DNA of 34,103 nt from Lachnospiraceae bacterium (GTDB taxonomy: Bacteria > Bacillota > Clostridia > Lachnospirales > Lachnospiraceae). Position 1 is the stretch's first letter, and each line of letters opens with the position of its first letter. Where the stretch lies: contig JALESH010000067.1 of assembly GCA_022781985.1 (NCBI GenBank), positions 1 through 34,103 of the forward strand. Direction: 5' to 3'. A model generated the notes under the pieces. The model ran no database searches. It had not been told where the DNA came from and saw nothing but the letters and a program-made list of their open reading frames with translations. The position numbers and the translations under genes were made by a program. This document shows positions 1 through 8,281 of this stretch, in pieces.

Positions 1-903
1 AATCTCATCCTCTATGCCCAGTGGGAAACAATGAGGGGAGATATTTCTTATGCGATTACAGCCAGTGCGGGAGCTGGGGGCAGGATTTCACCGATGGGCC
101 ATATTCCTGCTGCTTATGGAGAAAGCAAGGCCTTTACAATCACCCCTGACAGCGGCTATGAGATTGGGGATGTGACCGTGGATGGAGAAAGTATGGGTGC
201 AGTTTCATATTACATTTTTGAAAATATTACCGACGATCACAGCATAACGGTCAGCTTTCAGAAGAAAACCGTTCCTTCGGAACATGTTTCGGGGGATGGA
301 CAGGGCAGACGTCAGGATGACATCCCGGTGTCTTGGCCCTTCAGCGATGTGAAGGAGAATCCCGGTCACTGGAAGTATGAGAATATAAAATACGTATGGA
401 AAAACAGGATTATGAACGGAATTTCGGGCACCAATCTATTTCGGCCGGATCATTCACTGACAAGAGCCATGTTTGCTGCAGTGCTCTACCGTATGGCGGG
501 AGAGCCCCAGGTGGAATTTACCCAAAAGTTTACCGATGTGGAACCCGGTATATGGTACAGCGATGCTGTGATTTGGGTCAACATACAGGGGATGGCAGAG
601 GGCTTTGGTGACGGCAGCTATGGCATCAACAGGGATATCACCAGGGAGCAGATCGCCAAGATGCTCTATCTCTTCGGTAAGGCTCAGGGCTATGCTGTAA
701 GTGACAGAAGGGAGCTGGACAGCTTTACGGACGGGAAGGACGTCAGCCGCTGGGCAGTGGATTATATGAGGTGGGCTGCTGCAGTGGAGATGATCACAGG
801 AAAGCCCAATGACGCCGGCGGCTTCCGCCTGGATCCCAGGGGGAAGGCTACCAGGGCAGAGTGTGCCAAGATGCTCACTATGTTCATGGAGAGATATCAA
901 TAA
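1..903 (+). CDS. S-layer homology domain surface protein, 3' part only
   Basis: The reading frame is open from base 1, so the gene starts upstream of the window. The first codons end in LYAQW (nt 10-24), the usual last residues of a Listeria-Bacteroides (InlB B-type) repeat. A divergent InlB-type repeat follows (about nt 52-260), then a short polar linker and three SLH modules, each opening with an F-[ST]-D motif: about nt 340-510, 526-690 and 721-895. SLH triplets bind pyruvylated secondary wall polymers, so the protein is inferred to be exported and anchored to the cell wall by its C terminus. Its N-terminal part, signal peptide and effector domain lie outside the window. The stop is TAA at 901-903. 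The first ATG inside the window (nt 31) falls inside the repeat region and is not the true start. Confidence 0.9.
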   Translation, partial: NLILYAQWETMRGDISYAITASAGAGGRISPMGHIPAAYGESKAFTITPDSGYEIGDVTVDGESMGAVSYYIFENITDDHSITVSFQKKTVPSEHVSGDGQGRRQDDIPVSWPFSDVKENPGHWKYENIKYVWKNRIMNGISGTNLFRPDHSLTRAMFAAVLYRMAGEPQVEFTQKFTDVEPGIWYSDAVIWVNIQGMAEGFGDGSYGINRDITREQIAKMLYLFGKAQGYAVSDRRELDSFTDGKDVSRWAVDYMRWAAAVEMITGKPNDAGGFRLDPRGKATRAECAKMLTMFMERYQ

Positions 904-935
904 AGCTGATGTTTGAAAAAATATCCGACCTGAGT

Positions 936-964
936 TTGTCCGGATGTTTTGCATAAAATATACA
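936..964 (+). promoter_or_regulatory. Possible sigma-A promoter of the amidase gene
   Basis: TTGTCC (936-941), a 17-bp spacer and TATACA (959-964) lie about 45 bp upstream of the amidase start. Each box matches consensus at four of six positions. The -35 box overlaps an imperfect hairpin (about 927-945) that may be a weak terminator for the SLH gene. Prediction only. Confidence 0.4.
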
Positions 965-1007
965 AGGTGCTGCAGGAGACAGACAATAAGGAGGTGCAGT
1001 TTTTGCT

Positions 1008-1940
1008 GTGAAAAAATATAGATATCTGTTTTTGGCAGTTTGCTGTCTGACAGTCCTTTTGGGTGGATGCAGGGAAGATGCAGAGCTTCCCGCGGGAGGA
1101 CAGGTACCGGCAGAGGAATGGCAGGAGGAACATTCACCTGCTGCTTCGGATGCCGGCCCCATGGCCGGAATGGAAGTGGCAGAGACTTCCGATTTCCAGG
1201 AAGAGAGGGCTGAGGGAGGGGAATCGGAAGACCTCCAGGCAGAGACGGCTGAGAGCGGAGAACCGGAAGAGGCACAGGGGCAGATGCAAGGGACAGGCAG
1301 GCTGATAGCCATAGATGCGGGTCATCAGGCTAAGGGTGATTCAGAAAAAGAGCCGGTGGGGCCGGGGGCCAAGGAGATGAAGGCGAGGGTGTCCTCGGGG
1401 ACTCAGGGAAAGGCCAGCGGGCTGAAGGAATATGAGCTGAACCTGCAGGTTTCCCTCAGGTTGAAGGAAGAACTGCTCAACAGGGGATATCAGGTTCTGA
1501 TGATCAGGGAGACCAATGATGTGAATATCAGCAACAGGGAGCGGGCTGCTATGGCCAACGACAGCCATGCAGACGCATTTGTCAGAATCCATGCTAATGG
1601 CTCTGAGAATGCCGATGTCAGTGGAATGATGACTATATGCCCAACAAAGGATAATCCTTACTGTGGGGATATTTATGAGGAATCCAGTATCCTGGCGGAG
1701 GAGATACTGAACCATATGACAGCGGCTACCGGGGCAGTCAGGGAACGGGTCTGGGAGACAGATACCATGAGTGGGATCAATTGGTGTGAGGTTCCGGTGA
1801 CAATCGTGGAGATGGGCTATATGACCAATGAGCAGGAGGATCTCAGCATGGCAGACACAGCCTATCAGCAGAAAATAGCAGAGGGAATTGCGGATGGCAT
1901 TGATGCATATTTTGGCAGAGGGGAGAACGTGGCTGATTGA
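1008..1940 (+). CDS. Lipoprotein N-acetylmuramoyl-L-alanine amidase (Amidase_3)
   Basis: A 310-residue protein predicted to cut the bond between MurNAc and the stem-peptide L-alanine in peptidoglycan. Residues 1-21 form a lipoprotein signal ending in the lipobox LLGGC (Cys21), so it should be membrane-anchored outside the cell. Residues 22-95 are an acidic, Glu/Gly/Ala-rich linker. The Amidase_3 domain spans about 98-303. Probable zinc ligands are His106 (in IDAGH), Glu141 (in KEYELN) and His195 (in RIHAN), with catalytic Glu266 in VEMGYMTN, so the active site looks complete. The start is GTG at 1008, preceded by AAGGAGGTG at 988-996. It follows a wall-bound SLH protein, which fits a cell-envelope context. 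Other members of the family act in sporulation, germination or cell separation; the sequence does not say which applies. Confidence 0.9.
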   Translation: MKKYRYLFLAVCCLTVLLGGCREDAELPAGGQVPAEEWQEEHSPAASDAGPMAGMEVAETSDFQEERAEGGESEDLQAETAESGEPEEAQGQMQGTGRLIAIDAGHQAKGDSEKEPVGPGAKEMKARVSSGTQGKASGLKEYELNLQVSLRLKEELLNRGYQVLMIRETNDVNISNRERAAMANDSHADAFVRIHANGSENADVSGMMTICPTKDNPYCGDIYEESSILAEEILNHMTAATGAVRERVWETDTMSGINWCEVPVTIVEMGYMTNEQEDLSMADTAYQQKIAEGIADGIDAYFGRGENVAD

Positions 1941-1997
1941 TCATCTGAGTGGACGGGAACCACTTTGTTAAAAATTTTTGCCATTTGGTAAAAGAGA

Positions 1998-2026
1998 TAG
2001 ACATATTCTGATGTATATGTTATGCT
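1998..2026 (+). promoter_or_regulatory. Sigma-A type promoter for the DUF4234/DUF2752 pair
   Basis: TAGACA (1998-2003), a 17-bp spacer and TATGCT (2021-2026) lie 33 bp upstream of the DUF4234 start codon. Each box has one or two mismatches from TTGACA/TATAAT. Confidence 0.55.
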
Positions 2027-2059
2027 GTCATAGTACAAATTTATGAGGAGGAAGCAACT

Positions 2060-2398
2060 ATGGTACAACAGAGAAAAGTAGGGATATGTGTTCTTTTGTC
2101 CCTTGTAACCTTCGGCATTTATGCCATTTACTGGTTCATCTGTCTGACAAACGATACAAATACCGTGACAAAGACAGATGGAACCTCAGGAGGGATGGCA
2201 TTATTGCTCACCTTTGTAACCTGCGGTATTTATTGCTTTTACTGGATGTACAAGCAGGGAGAAAAGCTGGATCAGGCCAAGGCCGCTCAGGGGTTGCCCA
2301 GTGGAAACAGCGGTGTTTTATACCTTGTTCTGACTTTCCTTGGGCTGGGAATCGTTTCCTACGCTTTAATGCAGGATTCTATCAACAAGCTGGCCTAA
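2060..2398 (+). CDS. DUF4234-type small membrane protein
   Basis: A 112-residue membrane protein with three hydrophobic segments (about residues 8-28, 46-64 and 83-105). The first two carry the same pattern, TFGIYAIYW and TCGIYCFYW, which suggests an internal duplication; aromatic-rich GIYxxYW motifs are typical of DUF4234. The loop between them is polar and Thr/Asp-rich. A clear ribosome site, GAGGAGGAA, precedes the ATG. The stop is followed one base later by the GTG of the DUF2752 gene, so the two are almost certainly co-translated. The function of this family is not known. Small multi-pass proteins paired with DUF2752 suggest a membrane-associated complex, but that is inference. Confidence 0.75.
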   Translation: MVQQRKVGICVLLSLVTFGIYAIYWFICLTNDTNTVTKTDGTSGGMALLLTFVTCGIYCFYWMYKQGEKLDQAKAAQGLPSGNSGVLYLVLTFLGLGIVSYALMQDSINKLA

Positions 2399-2399
2399 G

Positions 2400-2783
2400 G
2401 TGAAGGAGAGAGCAGGCAGGGTTCTGAGAAAATTAATACTGATGCTTACGGCAGGGATGCTGTATGGGTTATTTTATATCAAGACCGGGATAGGGATTCC
2501 ATGTGTTTTTCATAAAATCAGTGGTTTATACTGTCCCGGCTGTGGGATAACCCATATGTGCATTTTTCTCATGCAGGGCGATATTCCAAGAGCAATGGAG
2601 AGCAACCATATGCTGTTTGTTTTATCGCCTTTTTTGGTGTATTTTTTTGCAGATTATATACTCCGATATATCAGGACGGGAAAACGGGGGATGGGATATT
2701 GGCAGACGGCCGCCTTGTACTGTATGTCTGCCATGCTGCTGATATATTGTATTGTACGCAATCTGCTGGCGCTGCAGCTGTGA
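2400..2783 (+). CDS. DUF2752 family membrane protein
   Basis: A 127-residue membrane protein recognisable as DUF2752 by its CPGCG motif (in YCPGCGITHM), which sits just outside the first hydrophobic segment and is followed by two or three more (about residues 70-86 and 100-122). The paired cysteines could bind a metal or be redox active; this has not been shown here. The start is taken as GTG 2400, one base after the DUF4234 stop, which implies translational coupling because no separate ribosome site is visible upstream. An internal ATG at 2442 is the alternative. The gene converges on a minus-strand lipoprotein gene with only 36 bp between the stops and no evident terminator. Confidence 0.75.
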   Translation: MKERAGRVLRKLILMLTAGMLYGLFYIKTGIGIPCVFHKISGLYCPGCGITHMCIFLMQGDIPRAMESNHMLFVLSPFLVYFFADYILRYIRTGKRGMGYWQTAALYCMSAMLLIYCIVRNLLALQL

Positions 2784-2819
2784 GCCTGCCACCGAATACA
2801 GAAAAAAGGGAGAAAGTTC

Positions 2820-3311
2820 CTACATATCCAGCCCCTCGGGAATCTCCCCATGCAATATGCTGAGCATATAAACGGCACGTTTATTGGCCCTGTCATAATA
2901 TTCCTTGGCAGCCTGTGCCGCAGCCGTATCGAAGGGAGTGCTTTCGTAGGCCAGATGGTAGAGGGCCACCGCCTGGGACATGTATTCCCCGGCTTCTGCC
3001 GCCAGGGATTCAATGACTGAGAATTCCTTTGGGACAGAAAGGGCAGCCATCTGTGTAAAACAGGCCTCCAGGTTGTCCAATGCCTCCAGTAATTCCTGTA
3101 CGGAGGTTTCGGATTCTACGTCGATGGAATTAATCACCTCATCATAGGCAATAATATCGGCATAAAACTGTTCCATACCGGATTTATATACATCCAGCCT
3201 TTCATCCCTTCCGCAGCCGCCGGAAAGGGGAAGGAGGCAGAGAAAAACCAGAAGGATATATTTTCTGAAATTGACAGATGTCTTAAGGATTACAGATCTT
3301 TTTTTGGCCAT
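2820..3311 (-). CDS. Predicted lipoprotein, helical, unknown function
   Basis: A 163-residue protein with a basic N terminus, a hydrophobic stretch (about residues 17-30) and the lipobox LSGGC, placing the lipidated cysteine at residue 33. The mature part is acidic and predicted largely helical, with several Ala/Glu-rich amphipathic stretches and no recognised catalytic motif. GGGAGG stands about 11 bases upstream of the ATG on the minus strand. It is divergent from metH and convergent with the DUF2752 gene, so it is probably transcribed alone. I do not recognise the family; it could be a small substrate-binding or envelope-stress lipoprotein. Confidence 0.7.
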   Translation of the reverse strand: MAKKRSVILKTSVNFRKYILLVFLCLLPLSGGCGRDERLDVYKSGMEQFYADIIAYDEVINSIDVESETSVQELLEALDNLEACFTQMAALSVPKEFSVIESLAAEAGEYMSQAVALYHLAYESTPFDTAAAQAAKEYYDRANKRAVYMLSILHGEIPEGLDM

Positions 3312-3435
3312 ATCAAATAATACCTCCCGGATATCCCCGAATGATCGGATACATATAACATCATAAAACTATCATATATAGAATGTGAAATCAAGAATGC
3401 CGTATCAAATGTTGTAGTTTTTTATGATTTGTGGT

Positions 3436-3587
3436 AGCATGGAATGCAAGGCCATGCTGAAAAGCACAGGCTGGGATGCGGCAGCAGACAGAGACAAATC
3501 ATAAACATAGATATAGGATGGAGACAGGGTTGAAAGAATTGCTTTCATTCAGCCGGAGATTTACACTACGCAAAGTCTCCAGACTTT
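3436..3587 (+). promoter_or_regulatory. Structured 5' leader of metH with competing hairpins
   Basis: The 299-bp gap between the lipoprotein gene and metH holds several inverted repeats close to the metH ribosome site. They are AGCATGG/CCATGCT (3436-3442 and 3452-3458), TGAAAG/CTTTCA with loop AATTG (3531-3547), and GGAGATTT pairing with AAAGTCTCC (3555-3580, one bulged G). The last can be replaced by AAAGTC/GACTTT with loop TCCA (3572-3587), which ends immediately before GAAAGGAG. The two final hairpins share bases 3572-3577 and cannot form together. No SAM, cobalamin or T-box consensus is recognisable. A weak promoter candidate, TTGTAG (3412-3417) with TAGCAT (3435-3440) and a 17-bp spacer, overlaps the first hairpin. 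Confidence 0.45.
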
Positions 3588-3610
3588 GAAAGGAGCATAG
3601 TTATAAAATT

Positions 3611-6046
3611 ATGACAAAAAAAGAATTTGCGAAGCTGGTAAGTGAGCGGCCTGTCTTCCTGGATGGGGCTACCGGCTCCAATCTACAGAAAAGGGGGATG
3701 CCCATCGGTGTCTGTCCTGAAAAATGGATTCTGGAAAACAAAGAGGTGCTGGTGGGCCTGCAGAGGGAGTTTGTGGAGGCCGGAAGCAATATTATCTATG
3801 CCCCTACCTTTGGAGCAAATGCAGTGAAGCTGGGAGAGTATGGACTGGCAGAGGATATCGGGCGGATCAATACAGAGCTGGTGGCTCTTTCCAGGGAAGC
3901 CGCCGGGGGGAAATGCCTGGTGGCAGGTGACCTGACCATGACGGGAGAACAGCTTGCCCCCATAGGTACCCTGGATTTTGAAGAACTGGTAGATATATAT
4001 AAGGAACAGATCAGATTCCTGGTGGATGCGGGAGTGGATCTGCTGGTGGTAGAGACTATGATGAGCCTGCAGGAAAGCAGGGCCGCCCTGATTGCAGCCG
4101 TGGAGGTCTGTGAGCTTCCGGTTATGGTGAGCATGACCTTTGAAGCAGATGGAAGAACCCTCTTTGGAACGGATGCCAGAACTGCAGCAGTGGTACTGGA
4201 GAGCCTGGGGGCTTCTGCCATTGGGGTTAACTGCTCCACAGGACCGGACAGGATGGTGGAGCTGATCAAAGCACTGGCGGAGGTGACCACCCTGCCTATT
4301 ATCGCAAAGCCTAATGCGGGTCTGCCCACTTTGGATAAGGATGGCAGGACAGTTTATGATATGGGCAGCGATGAGTTTGTGGAGGGCATGGTGCGCCTGG
4401 CGGAGGCCGGAGCTTCTATTCTGGGCGGCTGCTGCGGAACCACACCGGAATATATTGAGAAGCTGTGCAGGCATATGGGAAATATGCCGGTGACTCCGAG
4501 AAGGAAAAACGGCAGAAGATATCTGTCCTCAGAAAGAAAGACCATAGAGTTTGGACTGGAGGATAATTTCATCATCATAGGGGAGCGTATCAATCCCACC
4601 GGCAAAAAGAAGCTGCAGGAGCAGCTCCGGGAAAAGAATATGGAGATGGTGCTGGAGTTTGCCCAGGATCAGGAGGCCTGTGGTGCAGGGGTGCTGGATG
4701 TGAATATGGGAATGAGCGGTATTGATGAAAAGGAGATGATGCTTCGGGCGCTGGATGAGATCGCAGGCGTGACTTCCCTGCCCCTGGCCATTGATTCCAG
4801 CCATGTGGATGTGATGGAGGCGGCTCTCAGACGCTATCCGGGCAGAGCCCTGATCAACTCCATATCCTATGAGAAGGCCAAGTTTGAACAGCTCCTCCCT
4901 ATAGCCAAAAAGTATGGCGCTATGTTCATCCTTCTGCCTCTGTCTGATGCAGGACTTCCAAAGGACCTGAATGAGAAGAAGGAGATTATCCGTAAGATCA
5001 CGGAGAGAGCCCTGGAGCTGGGCATGTCAAAACAGGATATTGTGGTGGATGGCCTGGTAACCACGGTGGGTGCCAACAAAAGAGCTGCCGCGGAAACCCT
5101 GGAAACGATCCGCTACTGTAAAGAAAACGGCTATGCTACCGTCTGCGGCCTGTCCAATATTTCCTTTGGACTGCCTCAGAGAGGGTATGTCAATGCGGCC
5201 TTCCTGACCATGGCTATCCAGGATGGGCTGACCATGGCCATCGCCAATCCTTCCCAGGAGCTGCTGGTCAGCAGCGCCCTGGCATCGGATCTGCTGCTGG
5301 CCAGGGAGGGGGCGGATATCCGATATATCGAGCAGATGAATAGCTATGCGGAAAAAAAATCTGCTGTTGAGGGCGGCAGCGGGAGGGCGGCTGCCAAGGA
5401 AACAGCCCTGACTGCAGAGGAGCAGGTCAGAGAGGCCGTTTTAAAAGGAAATAAAAAGAAAATAACAGAATATGTGATCAAAGCCCTGGAGCAGGGGGCG
5501 GCGCCCCAGCAGCTTTTGAATGGGATACTGCTGCCTGCCATCAATGAGGTGGGAGATTTATTTGACAAGGGAAAATATTTCCTGCCGCAGCTCATTGCAA
5601 GTGCAGAAGCCATGAAGACGGCCATTGAGTATCTGGAGCCTTTGCTGGCAGAAACCAGCGACAGGAAGGAGATGCCGGCCGTGGTCATCGCCACAGTACA
5701 GGGGGATATCCATGATATCGGTAAGAATCTGGTGGCACTGATGCTGAAAAATTATGGCTTTCAGGTCATCGACCTGGGCAAGGATGTGCCCCGGGAGAAG
5801 ATCATAGAGGCTGCCAGGGAGCACAATGCAGGCATTATTGCCCTGTCTGCCCTGATGACCACCACCATGCAGGAGATGAAGCGGGTCATTGAATATGCCA
5901 GGGAACAGAAGTCGGAGGCCAAGGTGATGATAGGAGGTGCAGTCATTACCCAGGATTATGCTGATGAGATCGGTGCAGATGGCTATTCCAGGGATGCGGC
6001 AGAGGCTGTGAGGCTGGCAAAGCATCTTTTGCAGATCCAGGATTGA
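3611..6046 (+). CDS. metH: B12-dependent methionine synthase lacking the reactivation domain
   Basis: An 811-residue protein that transfers the methyl group of 5-methyltetrahydrofolate to homocysteine through cobalamin. The homocysteine methyltransferase barrel (about residues 5-290) has the zinc cysteines Cys208 (GVNC) and Cys274/Cys275 (GGCCG). The pterin-binding barrel starts at about 318 with IGERINPTG (323-331) and ends near 575. After a polar linker (about 580-605) come the cap and cobalamin domains, with the cobalt-ligand motif DIHDIG at 699-704 (His701). Escherichia coli MetH has 1227 residues; the missing part is the C-terminal AdoMet-binding reactivation domain, which in many Clostridia is a separate protein and is not seen in this window. 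The ATG has the GAAAGGAG ribosome site 15 bases upstream. ilvB begins 50 bp downstream, so the two are probably co-transcribed. Confidence 0.95.
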   Translation: MTKKEFAKLVSERPVFLDGATGSNLQKRGMPIGVCPEKWILENKEVLVGLQREFVEAGSNIIYAPTFGANAVKLGEYGLAEDIGRINTELVALSREAAGGKCLVAGDLTMTGEQLAPIGTLDFEELVDIYKEQIRFLVDAGVDLLVVETMMSLQESRAALIAAVEVCELPVMVSMTFEADGRTLFGTDARTAAVVLESLGASAIGVNCSTGPDRMVELIKALAEVTTLPIIAKPNAGLPTLDKDGRTVYDMGSDEFVEGMVRLAEAGASILGGCCGTTPEYIEKLCRHMGNMPVTPRRKNGRRYLSSERKTIEFGLEDNFIIIGERINPTGKKKLQEQLREKNMEMVLEFAQDQEACGAGVLDVNMGMSGIDEKEMMLRALDEIAGVTSLPLAIDSSHVDVMEAALRRYPGRALINSISYEKAKFEQLLPIAKKYGAMFILLPLSDAGLPKDLNEKKEIIRKITERALELGMSKQDIVVDGLVTTVGANKRAAAETLETIRYCKENGYATVCGLSNISFGLPQRGYVNAAFLTMAIQDGLTMAIANPSQELLVSSALASDLLLAREGADIRYIEQMNSYAEKKSAVEGGSGRAAAKETALTAEEQVREAVLKGNKKKITEYVIKALEQGAAPQQLLNGILLPAINEVGDLFDKGKYFLPQLIASAEAMKTAIEYLEPLLAETSDRKEMPAVVIATVQGDIHDIGKNLVALMLKNYGFQVIDLGKDVPREKIIEAAREHNAGIIALSALMTTTMQEMKRVIEYAREQKSEAKVMIGGAVITQDYADEIGADGYSRDAAEAVRLAKHLLQIQD

Positions 6047-6096
6047 GCTGATATTCCGAAATAGAGGATGACTTGGAAAGGAGCAGGGTTATAGAG

Positions 6097-7725
6097 ATGA
6101 TTGGTGCAGATGCAATAGTGAAATGTTTGGAGAAAGAAGGGGTGGAGATTGTTTTCGGATATCCGGGAGTGGCTATCTGCCCTTTTTATAACAGTATTCT
6201 GGATACTGATATCAGGACGGTATTGATACGCACAGAGCAGAATGCGGCTCACGCGGCCAGCGGCTATGCCAGAGTGTCGGGAAAGGCAGGGGTATGTGCA
6301 GTCACCTCCGGTCCCGGTGCCACCAATGTGATCACGGGCATTGCGACAGCCTTTGCGGACAGTATTCCCATCATATGCATTACAGGGCAGGTCAACAGCG
6401 AGCTGATGGGCAGCGACGTCTTTCAGGAGGCAGACATTGCAGGAGCTGTGGAATCCTTTGTAAAATACAGCTATGTGGTCAAGAATGTAAATGATATTCC
6501 CAGGATATTCAGGGAGGCCTTTCATATCGCCAATACGGGCCGGAAGGGACCGGTGCTGATCGATATTCCTATTGATATACAGAATGCATCCATCTCCAGG
6601 TTTCACTATCCGGAGGAGGTCAGCCTGAGGACCTACAAGCCAACGGTAAAGGGGAATATGGTACAGATCAAGAGGGTGGTAGAGGCTCTGAAAAAGGCAA
6701 AGCGCCCTATCATCTGTGCCGGCGGAGGTGTTCATTTGAGCGGTGCAGTAGAGGAACTGAGGGAGTTTTCCAGACGGTATAGAATACCGGTAGTTTCTAC
6801 GATCATGGGAATCGGCGTCATGCCCACCAGGGATCCGATGTACTACGGGAATGTTGGAAATAACGGAAAGCCCTATGCCAACCGGGCCATGAATGAGTCG
6901 GATCTGCTTCTCATGGTGGGTGCCAGAGTGGCTGACAGGGCGGTCAGTCAGCCTGATCTGATTATCAGCAACAAGGTACTGGTACATATGGATGTAGATC
7001 CGGCAGAGATCGGCAAGAATGTAGGTCCCCATATTCCGCTGGTAGGAGACATCAGGCATATTTTCCAGGATCTGATGGATCAGGAGATCCAGAAGGAGGA
7101 GCTTCATCGTGCTTATGAGGACTGGATCCATACGCTGGACGGCTACAGGGAGAATATGAAGGTACGGAGGGAGCCGAATCCGGCCTATGTGGATCCGGCA
7201 GAATTTATTACCAGGCTGTCAGAGCAGATGGAGGAGGATGCTGTCTATGTGGCGGATGTAGGACAGAATCAGATTTGGTCCTGCTGCTATCATATCGTGA
7301 AAAAAGGCCGGTTTCTGACGTCGGGAGGCATGGGCACCATGGGGTATTCCATTCCGGCAGCTATGGGAGCCAAGCTGGCTGCACCTGACAGGCAGGTGAT
7401 TGCCATGTGCGGAGACGGTTCCTTTCAGATGTCCATGATGGAGCTGGCTACCATGCGTCAGCATGGCATACCGGTAAAGATCATCGTTCTGAACAACGGC
7501 TGTCTGGGCATGGTAAGGCAGTATCAGCATTTTACCTATAAGGATAACTATTCCGTGATAGACCTGAGCGGAAGCCCGGATCTGGAGAAGCTGTCTGCAG
7601 CCTACGGCATGGACTTTCTCCGGTTGGAAACCATGGAGAAGGCAGAGGAAACCATAGCTGCTTTCCTGAAGGAGGACAGATCCGTGCTGCTGGAGTGCAT
7701 CATTGACCCGGCAGATCTGGTTTGA
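6097..7725 (+). CDS. ilvB: Acetolactate synthase, catalytic subunit
   Basis: A 542-residue thiamine-diphosphate enzyme that condenses two pyruvates to acetolactate, or pyruvate with 2-oxobutyrate, at the first shared step of valine/leucine and isoleucine synthesis. The N-terminal PYR domain carries the catalytic Glu47 (RTEQ). A central FAD/Rossmann-type domain covers about 190-330. The C-terminal domain has the ThDP/magnesium motif from GDGSF (439-443) to NN (466-467). Length is normal for IlvB. A TTG 24 bases upstream is in frame but lies within the ribosome site AAAGGAG (6077-6083), so ATG 6097 is the better start, 13 bases after that site. The gene lies 50 bp after metH and 47 bp before the first ilvN, so the catalytic subunit appears to belong to the metH transcript. 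Confidence 0.95.
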   Translation: MIGADAIVKCLEKEGVEIVFGYPGVAICPFYNSILDTDIRTVLIRTEQNAAHAASGYARVSGKAGVCAVTSGPGATNVITGIATAFADSIPIICITGQVNSELMGSDVFQEADIAGAVESFVKYSYVVKNVNDIPRIFREAFHIANTGRKGPVLIDIPIDIQNASISRFHYPEEVSLRTYKPTVKGNMVQIKRVVEALKKAKRPIICAGGGVHLSGAVEELREFSRRYRIPVVSTIMGIGVMPTRDPMYYGNVGNNGKPYANRAMNESDLLLMVGARVADRAVSQPDLIISNKVLVHMDVDPAEIGKNVGPHIPLVGDIRHIFQDLMDQEIQKEELHRAYEDWIHTLDGYRENMKVRREPNPAYVDPAEFITRLSEQMEEDAVYVADVGQNQIWSCCYHIVKKGRFLTSGGMGTMGYSIPAAMGAKLAAPDRQVIAMCGDGSFQMSMMELATMRQHGIPVKIIVLNNGCLGMVRQYQHFTYKDNYSVIDLSGSPDLEKLSAAYGMDFLRLETMEKAEETIAAFLKEDRSVLLECIIDPADLV

Positions 7726-7772
7726 GGCTATCTGAACAGACCACAGACTTTGAAAGGAGCATGGCAATTACT

Positions 7773-8261
7773 ATGAAAAAGATTTATTCCGTTTTGGTTG
7801 AAAATCGTTCCGGAGTCCTCTGTAAGGTGGCGGGGCTTTTTTCCAGAAGATGCTTTAACATCGACTCTCTGGCGGTAGGAGAGACAGAGGATCCCGCAGT
7901 ATCCTGTATGACCATCGTCAGCAATGGGGATGAGAGAACCATAGAACAGATAGAAAAGCAGCTGAACAAAAAGCTGGATGTGATCAAGGTGAAGACCTTT
8001 GATGAGGGAGAGAGCATCACCCGGGAGCTGATGCTGATCAAGGTAAAATATAATCGCAGCAACCGCAGGGACATCATGGAAAACTGCGATATCATGCATG
8101 CCGGCATTGTAGATATGTCCAAGCATATGATGCTCATCCAAATCTGTGATGTACCGGAGAGGATCCAGCTCTTTATCCGTATGCTGAAAACCGTCAGCAT
8201 CGTGGAGGTGGCCAGAACAGGCACTCTGGCCCTGCCTAAGTGCAGGGATGTGGAGCATTAG
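7773..8261 (+). CDS. ilvN: Acetolactate synthase small subunit, divergent first copy
   Basis: A 162-residue regulatory subunit with an N-terminal ACT domain (about residues 3-76) and the C-terminal small-subunit domain (about 84-155). It would bind the IlvB catalytic subunit, raise its activity and pass on end-product inhibition. Residues matching the valine site of Escherichia coli IlvH are partly kept: Gly14 (NRSG) and Asn29 (FNID). The usual end of the family, GLxRG, is replaced by TLALPKCRD, and Gly of the RRGYN motif is Cys (RRCFN). These changes set it apart from the second copy. ATG 7773 is preferred because it stands 13 bases after AAAGGAG (7753-7759), the spacing used by ilvB; ATG 7761 lies only one base from that site. 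It is probably the last gene of the metH-ilvB transcript. Confidence 0.88.
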   Translation: MKKIYSVLVENRSGVLCKVAGLFSRRCFNIDSLAVGETEDPAVSCMTIVSNGDERTIEQIEKQLNKKLDVIKVKTFDEGESITRELMLIKVKYNRSNRRDIMENCDIMHAGIVDMSKHMMLIQICDVPERIQLFIRMLKTVSIVEVARTGTLALPKCRDVEH

Positions 8262-8281
8262 AGGGAAAGGCTGGCTCAATA

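Noticed and set aside
454-1275. Minus-strand frame across the SLH and amidase genes
   Set aside because: Pro/Leu/Cys/His-rich translation, overlaps two well-supported genes on the other strand.
3312-3610. SAM or cobalamin riboswitch, or T-box, ahead of metH
   Set aside because: None of the conserved core sequences (T-box AGGGTGG, B12 box, SAM-I core) could be found; only unassigned hairpins are reported.
6073-6096. TTG start for ilvB giving eight extra residues
   Set aside because: The TTG precedes and overlaps the ribosome site AAAGGAG that serves ATG 6097.
5983-7131. Long minus-strand open frame (382 codons) antisense to ilvB
   Set aside because: It is the shadow of ilvB codon use, has no ribosome site and no recognisable protein features.
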